Shown piece by piece: positions 56,707 through 64,000 of a DNA stretch of 64,000 nt. Both the position numbers and the translations under genes were made by a program. Source of the DNA: Hybos culiciformis (taxonomy: Eukaryota > Arthropoda > Insecta > Diptera > Hybotidae); contig OZ023273.1 in assembly GCA_964007475.1 (NCBI GenBank), positions 82,438,598-82,502,597 on the forward strand, given 5' to 3'. A model generated the notes under the pieces. The model did no database searches and was not told the DNA's origin. It was given only the letters and a program-made list of their open reading frames with translations. The stretch's first letter is position 1, and each line of letters begins with the position of its first letter.

Positions 56707-57165
56707 ACCTTTGACAAACTGAACTCGAAAAACATGTTCTTGAGCACAAAAACATGTTATTAAAATCGACAGAACAGACAACCTTTAATGTGTTTCACAA
56801 AACAGATAATCATCTGTTTTTCTTCTCAAGTTTAAAAACAAAAGTAAACAATACAATTTACCTACAAATTCAATTCAAATTCAAAATAAAAAACAATAAC
56901 AAAACTTTTTTTTCATTTGTTTACAAATAAATACGAGTCAACGTCAAAAATGTTACCACGGTGAACATTAATGGCTTCTACATATTGCCTCACGAAATAT
57001 TTGTAAAAATTACTCAACCCATCCTTTAATAACAACATGTTTTCGCAAGAACATGTTCTTGTTTCTGTTTTTATTACTATGGGAAAACTACTTCAAAAAC
57101 ATAAAATTAACATGTTTTTGATCAAGAACAGGTTAATCGTATCAGTTTGTCCAAGGCATAAGTTG
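56707..57165. mobile_element. MITE with AACATGTTCTTG arms
   Basis: Ends ATACCTTTGACAAACTGAAC and, complement, ATGCCTTGGACAAACTGATA, each followed by AACATGTTCTTGA-like blocks on both sides (GAAAAACATGTTCTTGAGCA; CAAGAACATGTTCTTG; AAACATAAAATTAACATG). About 459 bp, no coding. It separates HSLNL from NDAANI in the dead transposase, where related proteins have these nearly adjacent. No clear duplication (TA is possible). Confidence 0.7.
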
Positions 57166-57540
57166 AGGCTGTGAGCTGTGAGTACATAAAAAGCGCGACA
57201 GTTAATATCTTAATTTTTTTTTTTTAGCCCCTTGTGTTTGGCCTTCATATTGGCACCATTGTCGTAACCTTGCCCACGCATATTATAAATATGAAGACCT
57301 AATTCTTCTAGTTTGCTTAAAAGGAATCTACTCAATCCATCTCCTGTTAATAATAATTGGACAAAAAAATAAGAAATGTTCTCTAACCTCTACTGTTTTT
57401 AAAATGTTATATAATTTAACAAATTTAATTATAATACTTAATTGTTCTACGTGACTCACGTCAGGTGTAACATCTAATATAACAGTGTAATATTTAGCAT
57501 CTCTTACCATAATAGTAACTAAGAATTTTTTTCATAAATT

Positions 57541-58500
57541 AAATCAGGTTATCCCCTCATACCATGATTTTTTTTAACCAGGGCTAATTTTGTTATTTTT
57601 ATTTTTTTTGTTAAATTTATTTAAAATTAAAATTCGAAAAATGAAAAATGCAAAAACAACAATTTTTTTATTTTTATGCTTTTTTTCGCCATTTTGTTTT
57701 TTCTTTTTTTAATTATTCAAACGCGTATGCCCAACCGATACTTTTTTTACGTAATCAGAACATATTTAACTGATTTAACTCATATTTACCCAGGGGCGGA
57801 TTTACATATATGCCGTTTTTAGGCACTATTAAAAAAATTTCGGAAAAATCACATTTAAAAAAATTTTTGTATGTAATTTCAACATGACATAAAAAAAAGT
57901 TTGGAGGTGATTTCGAACTCTTATAGCCTTAACCTATTCTAAAAAGTTATATACTATTTTAAAGTACGAAACATTCCGGAGATTATGAATTTTTTTTCTA
58001 AATTAAGCTTTAAAATAATCTAAAACAGCTTTTAAATCAAATTTTGTGATTAAAATGTTTGGGACGGAGCAAGTCCTTTTAAATCAAATCTTTTTATGAA
58101 ATTTTACCGCCCTAGGCTCGAGCCTAGTGTGCCTATTCGTAAATCCACCACTGCATTTACCTCAACTTTAAAACAACTCAATTTTTTGTATGATAAATCC
58201 CTTTTAACTCAACAACTATTTATAAACATTTGCGAAACCCGAAGTTTAGACAGCTTATAAGCAATATATTTTTTTTAATTTCGATTGCAAGAAAATCAAT
58301 AATTTTGTTCTGCATTTTATCCCCTTAAAATGAGGGCATCTATGTTTTAAATTGTTTTGAATTTTGTAATCTACGAAACTGTTCTGATCATAGACGAAAT
58401 AGATTGGCAATATCATCTTTTTGCTTTTTTTTTCATTTTTTCAGCAGATTTTGAAATCAAAAAGACCCACTCATATGTTTTCTGACATTAATTTTGTTTA
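57541..58500. other. Inserted AT-rich DNA, possibly an older MITE
   Basis: Splits the transposase between its TTF finger and AKYYTVILD. A weak inverted pair (TATCCCCTCATACCATG near 57550, complement of CCTTAAAATGAGGGCATC near 58325-58345) may mark an old element, itself split by the MITE in the next entry. Confidence 0.4.
57791..58153. mobile_element. hAT MITE, 363 bp
   Basis: Ends CAGGGGCGGATTTACATATA and, complement, CAGTGGTGGATTTACGAATA. Flanking 8-mers TATTTACC (57783-57790) and CATTTACC (58154-58161) differ at one base. Subterminal GC-rich block CGCCCTAGGCTCGAGCCTAG. No coding. One of the commonest hAT end types in insects. Confidence 0.88.
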
Positions 58501-59857
58501 AATTTGTTATTTTTAGTAAAATTTAGGGAATGAGTATAAGAGTATCCGTGCAGCAATACAAAAAATCTTCAAATTAAAACAATACATAAAAACTTCAAAT
58601 ACAGAACCCTTTGTCCTTAGAAAGAGAATATAATAACAAATTTCGATTAAATGTCTCACCATTTGCCAAGGTACGCGTGTAATATTTATTATAGGATAAT
58701 TAATATTTTTCACTTGTGCTGGTATGTTTTGAATTAAAAACTGTTTTGTTTGATTTGATGTTATTATTGGCCACATTCCAGGATCTTCACTATTTTCACT
58801 TGAAACAATAGTGTTTGTCAAAGGAAGTATAATCCATTCCTTCAGAATTATTATTTATATCACTACTACTACATTGCAAGTTGATTTCTTGTTCCAAAAT
58901 CATTTCTTCGTTATCGATATTTTCTTTATCCAAATCACCAGCGTTGCCAACTTGGCCATTTTATGGCTAGAACTAGCCATTTCATACTTTGGATTGCCAT
59001 GAATATAACTATATAAGTAACTTAATGGCAGCCATAAATGTAGCCATTTTCAAATAATTTAAAAGCCATTATGCTACTAAACTTTTTCAGCTTAGAAAGT
59101 ATTTTAGAATATTTAAAATTGTTTTTGCCTTTAGTACCAACCCAAACATTCTAAGCAAAGGTATAAACACTATGCCGCGCAAATTATCTTTAACAACTTT
59201 AAATAGTTTGTTTGGAAGTCCAAACGCACGACGCGCACCGGCTTATGTGTTTAATTTTGTTTCTAAGAGTGCGTCCCCTAAGACACTATTTTACAAAAAA
59301 CTAGGACAATATTTTTTTTCTAGGTTTTTGTTACTTTTGGAACGACAACAAAAATTATAGATGTAGGATAATTTCAGTGAAAAGCCGTTCCTAAATGCGA
59401 ATCGATTTTATAAAATTCTGCAAAGGGAAATTTCAAATTTCCCATAAAAATGTTTTTTCTAGGACTACTTTTAAGTAGTCCTATGTTTGTTGCCTATGGT
59501 TTGTTTATTTTCAATTGTTGTGTAAAAATAAAAATAAAAAAGTAATTTTTAAAATTTTTTAAATTATTTTGAAATAAAATTAAAATTAAATAAATAATTG
59601 CAATTAATTCAGCATATACGTGTGGAAAAATGGTAAGGAAAATGATTTTTTTTTTTTTTGGAATAAATTCATTCGAGATACTAGCTCAATTTTTCTAACA
59701 AGGTTGAGGCGATACCCAAACCTCGGAATCCAAGTCTGTTTTCCGAGGTATAAACCCCAAAGATTTCATATGTGACCGAACAGTACGGGCATTTTTTTAA
59801 ACTCTGATTTGCCCTACATGGCGGTCACCGTAATGTCAAATCCAACACGTTTTGTGT

Positions 59858-60193
59858 GGGCAACCCCGGTGAACTGACATAACCGCGAAAAATGTTTGTC
59901 ATAACCGCGAAACTGGAATTTGTATGAGTTTCGCGGTTTTAACATATTTTTTTGTTATAACCGCGAAACTAATTTTATTTTTATCATAACCGCGAAATTG
60001 CGGTTATCACAAAAAAAATGCTAAGCTTTTCGCGTTTATAAAATTTTTTTTGGTATAACCGCGAAATGATAAAAACCTAATTTTTGGGTTTCATTTTTCG
60101 CGGTTATGACACTTTTATTTATTATTTCGCGGACATGACAAAACAAATTCGCGGTTATAACATTCACGGTTATGTCATGTAGCCGAGAGCCCC
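59858..60193. mobile_element. MITE built from ATAACCGCGAAA units
   Basis: Ends GGGCAACCCCGGTGAACTGA then CATAACCGCGAA, and on the complement of the right GGGGCTCTCGGCTACATGAC then ATAACCGTGAA. In 336 bp, the 12-mer ATAACCGCGAAA or a close variant occurs about eleven times: mainly forward in the left half and inverted (TTTCGCGGTTAT) in the right. No coding. Target duplication not determined. Its GC-rich iterated motif contrasts with the flanking DNA. Confidence 0.75.
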
Positions 60194-60464
60194 AACTTTT
60201 TGGAGATTTGGCATTCAAAGCTTGGTTTTAACATATTATATATGAAAATATAAAAATGTGTGTAGCCAGAATTTATTCGCTCATATTTTTCCCGTATAAA
60301 TTTTGGCAAACGAAAACTATTAGGGGTCATATCCTCCAAAACATCGCCTCCAGCCTCTGTACAAGTTTCAAACAAATCGAGCTTGTACACATCATTCGCA
60401 GTTTAACCTTTTTTTTCATAATTGATAATGAAAATATAATAAAAACTTTACTGTTTATTTTCAG

Positions 60465-61274
60465 AAAACTACAACACTGATAGTATTGATAGTATTATCG
60501 AAAATTATGCTACAAATCTCCCAGAATTCACAGGTAGGTTTGTCACTAATTAATGTTATATGCTAATAAAAATAATTACATAAAATATTTTTTTAAATTT
60601 AAGATGATACTGTACTTCAAGAGACTTCTGACCACGGGTATGAAGATGATGTTCGTAAGCGTTTCTAGAAAACGAAATGGAATCACTTCGGCATCAAAAT
60701 TTTGATAGATTTTTACAAAATTAATTTAAAAAAATTCAAGGATTCAACAACATCGAATTCGGAAGTATGGACTGAGATATCTAATTCCCTTGTTAAAACC
60801 AATTTCCAGTATACTCCTGATCAATGCCGTAAAAAGTTTACTGCCTTAAAGTATCAATATACACGTACCAAAGATCATAATAAAAAGACGGGAAATGACC
60901 CAGCATATTTCAAATATGAAGATGAGTTTGATCAAATATTTCAAAAAGAACATTTTATGTCACCCCCATTAATAGCGGAATCTGGTTCTTTTAATATCCC
61001 ATCTACGTCAACATCACCATCATTATTTACGAATGACACCGAAAAAGAAGCAGATCGTTTAAATTTATTGCCTAAAAAAATAAAAAGATTATCCAATACT
61101 GATCTTGTTCTGCACGAAGTAAGAAGAGCAAATGAAAACAGTATACTCAGTAGAGAAGAGCAATCAAATCGTTTTCAGCAAAATATGGAGATGAAACAAA
61201 AATTATTACAAACAATGCAACAATCTGTAGAAGTTTTCAAAACAACGATGGAAAAGTTAATTGATAAACTATAA
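60465..61274 (+). pseudogene. Harbinger Myb/SANT-like DNA-binding protein
   Basis: Partner protein that in Harbinger elements binds the transposon ends and brings the nuclease to DNA. Exon 60465-60533 (NYNTDSIDSIIENYATNLPE; acceptor TTTTCAG, donor GTAGGT) joins 60604-61274 in frame. The second exon starts DTVLQETSDHGYEDDVRKRF, then a TAG at 60666-60668, then KTKWNHFGIKILIDFYKINL, and is open to 61274. The Myb/SANT-like trihelix is visible: the Trp of KTKW, NSEVWTEISNSLV, TPDQCRKKFTALKYQY, TGNDPAYFKYEDEFDQIF. A Ser/Thr linker and a C-terminal helical segment (VRRANENSILSREEQ, MKQKLLQTMQQSVEVFK) follow. No first exon with an ATG was found upstream; the MITE at 59858-60193 lies there. One nonsense codon breaks an otherwise complete frame. 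Confidence 0.8.
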
Positions 61275-61446
61275 TGATGATTTAAAGTGGAATTGTGCTG
61301 TCGATGCCATTTAAGATTTTTGAAACTCAAATTCCACTTTAAATCATCATTATAGTTTATCAATTAACTTTTCAATCGTTGTTTTGAAAACTTCTACAGA
61401 TTGTTGCATTGTTTGTAATAATTTTTGTTTCATCTCCATATTTTGC
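61178..61446. repeat. Snapback duplication of the Myb gene 3' end
   Basis: 61178-61294 (last codons and stop of the Myb gene) is followed, after about 35 bases, by its reverse complement at 61330-61446. The arms are about 117 bp; the only clear mismatch is GATGGAAAAG against GATTGAAAAG. Such a structure suggests a recent fold-back replication error, and a transcript through it would form a long hairpin. Confidence 0.9.
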
Positions 61447-61594
61447 TCGTTTTTAGCACAGTATTAATAGTTATTGGAGTGTATAAATAGATTTACACAC
61501 AATGAGTTATGTACAAACATTACAGTACTTAAATTTAATTCGCAATAAAGTATCGAGTAACATTACTAATATTTATTTAAAAGAAATTCGTTTA

Positions 61595-63039
61595 TTATCG
61601 AATTATATCCAACATTACATTACGAGCCAATTCTCCTTCTTGGTGCAAATAATCATCATCGTTATGAAAAGTTATGTTCGGATTGCTTTGACATGCTTGA
61701 TAAGTTCCATCTTGTAAATAAGTTTCAAAGTAATTATCACGGTGCATTAAGCATATGTTGTGCAAAACACAACACGCAAGAATTGTCGGTGCATACCATT
61801 CCGTACAGTGCATATTGAGTTGTTGTAGTCGACGGAACCTACCAAATAGCAGCGCGAATGCTCTCTCCACTACATTTCGGGTACCCGAGTGCCTAGTGTT
61901 AAATTTTTTTTGTTTTAAATTTAGATTTCCCCTATCCATGAAGGGTGTTATACACCAATTTAACAATGGGTATGCTTTATCAGCAAGAATCCCTGATTGG
62001 TTTGGAAAATAAATTACAGGATTTTCTGCCCAGTCGATGAGGTAAAACCTCGAAACTAGTAGGCGAAAATTAAAAAACAATTTTTTTATATTTAAAAGTA
62101 GAATTATAATTAAATAAAAATTTAAAAACATAATAAAAAGGATTATAAATAAAAAATAAAGAAATAAATAAAAAATTTTTTTGTTTTAATTAACTTTCCT
62201 TTTTTACATAATTTTCTGAAACTTTTTCAAAAATTCGGGATTTATTGAAAATCCTGGCATCGTGTACGGAACTTGGGTAACCGACTGAACAGTCCAAGAA
62301 ACACATTTCGGAATCGCAAATCGCCTGCAGAGTAATAGAATGCAACTTATTTCTGTTCCGATACCATATAGCTTGATCCGATAGTTGACTTATCGGAACG
62401 TAAGTTCCATCTATAGCTCCAACTGCATTGTTGAATGGCGATTTGCGTTTAAAACCATCAATTTTTTTAACAATTTCTTCTGGACTAGGCCATTTTATTA
62501 TTTCAGCTGCAATTTTATTCAAAATTCTCACGATTCTGAAAAAAAAACCGAGAAAGGGTTGATTTGGGAAAACCAAATTTTTCTCCTACTGATCTAAAAT
62601 TAAATAAAAATTTATTCAATTAAAATAGATTTTTTTGAAAATTTTTGTATTACCTGAATGAGTCTGGTGTTGCTAATAACCATATAACAGCCAGCAACTG
62701 GTTATTTAAATCTGTTTGAGGACGTCCCACATCAAGAAAACCTGAACTATTCCAAACTTTGGCAAGTAGAAACTCGTACGCTTCTCTCGTCATGCGAAAC
62801 GCTTGTTGGAATTCAACATTGTTGTAATTAGGAACAACCTTTTCAATGTAGTCCTCCTGCCTTACTGGTTGGTTTTTTATAAACGGTACTGCAGCTGATA
62901 ATGTGATATTAGTATTTAAATTTTCAGTATCGGAATCGTCCTCCTCTATCTGAAAATATTCTATTATTACTTTTATTCAATAAAATGCTTAACTTTTATT
63001 TACCTCCAAAAATGCATTTATAAGATTATTTATATCCAT
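61595..63039 (-). pseudogene. Harbinger transposase (DDE_Tnp_4 / HARBI1-like), four exons
   Basis: Nuclease that cuts and inserts the element. Exons (minus strand): 63039-63004, 62949-62654, 62593-62195, 62055-61595, with GTAAAT, GTAATA and GTTAAT donors and AG acceptors. Phases agree if one T is removed from the T9 run at 62547-62539, giving 396 residues and a stop at 61595. Exon 1 encodes MDINNLINAFLE; exon 2 an acidic leader, then FRMTREAYEFLLAKVW and QLLAVIWLLATPDSFR, the helix-turn-helix region; exon 3 VGEKFGFPKSTLS, then FRIVRILNKIAAEIIKWP and GAIDGTYVPI (first catalytic Asp), SVHDARIF; exon 4 GILADKAYPLLNWCITPF (second Asp), RNVVERAFALLFGRFRRL (Glu), CVLHNICL. HARBI1 itself is about 350 residues. 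The single homopolymer shift could be a sequencing error, in which case the gene is intact. Confidence 0.88.
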
Positions 63040-63295
63040 TATAAATTTGGAAATAATTGGTATGGCGACATCACTTTTTTTTTTGTTTCAGTATTCATTT
63101 TTTTTTAAATTATTTTTTTATTAATTTATAAAGTATATAATCTAAGCATATTCAAAAAATTAAAAGTCAAAAGATATTTTATGTGTAAGTTTTTTCAGAA
63201 AATAGTTGTAGAACTTTGCAGAAAATAGTTGTAGGACTTTGCAGAAAAGGGAATTCCTATGTTTGAAATATTTTTACTTATGGGACGCACTCTAA

Positions 63296-63848
63296 GTCTG
63301 CTTTAATTTTAATTCTAAATCAAAAAATCAACATGCATAGTGCTCACCTTGTTGAACAAACAACATTTTTTTCTGTTACTGATTGAAAATGTTGTTACTG
63401 ATAAAAAAATGGTTAACATTTTCATATTTTAAGGTTTAAAATAACTTAAATAACTGTTAAATTAAATACCGAGTAAATTTGTTTTTGTTTCAAAAAAATG
63501 AAACGAAAAATTAAGTAAAATTGGTTCAAATATAACATTTAGGGGCTCTATATTTTAAGTGTAAAAATATCAGGGTAACGGTGGGTTTTCGGCATTTTTG
63601 AGGCGGCCTGACCTAAAGTTTTCTACTAATCAGGATTTTTATTACGTAACTGGATATTAATTACAGGCCGAAGAGCTTGAAGATCAGTCAAAGCGTTGCT
63701 GAGTTTTTGAACTTTTGAGGCCACTTTTATCCAAATTATGCTTTCAATACGTTTTTATTTCTACCAGATTTTTAGCCATTTCCTGAAAAAATTTATATGC
63801 AACTGGCCATTTTTAAATATTTATTTAGCCATCCTCGAAAATACTACT
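63296..63848. other. Right part of the hAT that hosts the Harbinger
   Basis: Non-coding AT-rich DNA. A GC-richer patch at 63570-63625 (GGGTAACGGTGGGTTTTC-type, GAGGCGGCCTGACC) is unidentified. The AGCCATTT subterminal repeats start at 63773. Confidence 0.55.
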
Positions 63849-64000
63849 TGGCAACACTGCAAATCACTTACAATTTCATTCGGCAATCCAGCTGAAGCAA
63901 AAATCGATGGAGTTTCAGATGGTTCCGGTTTAAAGTCTAGGCGACTAAAATCTTGTTGTATGAAAATCTTGTTTTTTTTTTCAATCTTGGTTAACAAATA

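Larger units (their letters stand above)
59267..63292. mobile_element. PIF/Harbinger transposon, 4.03 kb, nearly complete
   Basis: Ends GAGTGCGTCCCCTAAG and, complement, GAGTGCGTCCCATAAG. The flanks are TAA (59264-59266 and 63293-63295), the 3-bp signature of PIF/Harbinger. It carries the two expected genes: a Myb/SANT-like DNA-binding protein (plus strand) and a DDE nuclease (minus strand), converging near 61.3-61.6 kb. Further subterminal repeats: GTAGGACTTTGCAG and AGTAGTCCTA near each end. A MITE at 59858-60193 and a snapback duplication at 61178-61446 lie inside. Confidence 0.92.
58939..63859. mobile_element. hAT non-autonomous element hosting a Harbinger
   Basis: Ends CAGCGTTGCCAACTTGGCCA and, complement, CAGTGTTGCCAAGTAGTATT; a perfect 8-bp duplication CAAATCAC (58931-58938 and 63860-63867). 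Both subterminal zones repeat TGGCCATTT / AGCCATTT (58951, 58973, 59010, 59040, 59070 and 63775-63835). Subtracting the Harbinger and its TAA leaves about 890 bp with a short unrecognised frame (59172-59266). It is inserted in the acidic N-terminal part of the dead transposase. Confidence 0.92.
51953..64000 (-). pseudogene. ZMYM1/DUF4371-type hAT transposase, shattered by insertions
   Basis: One minus-strand transposase gene can be followed through five host segments. (1) 64000-63868 and 58938-58514: acidic N-terminus, then EDPGMWPIITSNQTKQFL, the usual DP-x-W-P entry of the family, and a decayed TTF-type finger. (2) 57540-57166: AKYYTVILDVTPDVSHVEQL then IIKFV and VEVREHFLFF (the DUF4371 core with its catalytic Asp), then GDGLSRFLLSKLEELGLHIY, MRGQGYDNGANM and HSLNL. 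(3) 56706-56579: NDAANINYGIVTFF, YKFFSAC. (4) 52710-52681 with 52292-52190: LCDTRWSSRIEAIRPLRG, EIYDPLLELIKDENFDV. (5) about 52080-51953: YLNNLIVYLQNKRSDDGFAE then LLAESKILAE. Numerous frame breaks; the hATC end is lost. Its terminal repeats were not found. Confidence 0.8.

Overview
This is a window of insect nuclear DNA: about three quarters A+T, with spliced eukaryotic genes, long homopolymer runs, and one 200-base N gap at 18255-18454 that marks a scaffold join. Insect origin is inferred from the mix of Jockey/I-type LINEs, gypsy, hAT, PIF/Harbinger and Tc1/mariner elements, and from a stretch of the insect-type repeat TTAGG. I cannot name an order with confidence. No bacterial operon, CRISPR array or intact RNA gene is visible.

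Only one host gene looks functional: a two-exon cytochrome b5-type protein of 152 residues (44939-45196 joined to 47920-48120). A second host gene, with an extended PHD domain like PHF7/G2E3, survives as pieces at 1683-2126, perhaps 7254-7312, and perhaps 8553-8816. Everything between those pieces is inserted transposon DNA.

Layout. 1-1000: end of a gypsy polyprotein. 1.3-8.8 kb: the broken PHD gene, carrying a hAT-like MITE and a foldback element; the foldback is split by a 4.46 kb hAT with perfect 8-bp target duplications, and that hAT carries three further MITEs; a LINE follows. 10-15.3 kb: non-autonomous hAT, foldback and palindromic elements. 16.3-26.7 kb: remnants of at least four LINEs, mostly on the minus strand, plus palindromic arrays. 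27-44 kb: mostly AT-rich DNA with scattered MITEs, minisatellites and a dispersed family with a GACAGAC core. 44-48 kb: the cytochrome b5 gene, whose intron holds a LINE end abutting TTAGG repeats. 51.9-64 kb: one dead hAT transposase of the ZMYM1/DUF4371 type on the minus strand, cut apart by at least five insertions. One insertion holds a LINE with a nearly open reverse transcriptase. Another is a hAT that holds a nearly complete PIF/Harbinger (59267-63292), which itself carries a further repeat.

The genes do not form a pathway. The main story is nested insertion. In about a dozen cases both ends and the target duplication can be read directly, so the order of events can be rebuilt. The best intact mobile system is the Harbinger: a Myb-like DNA-binding gene facing a four-exon DDE nuclease gene that has a single homopolymer frameshift, TIRs and a TAA duplication.
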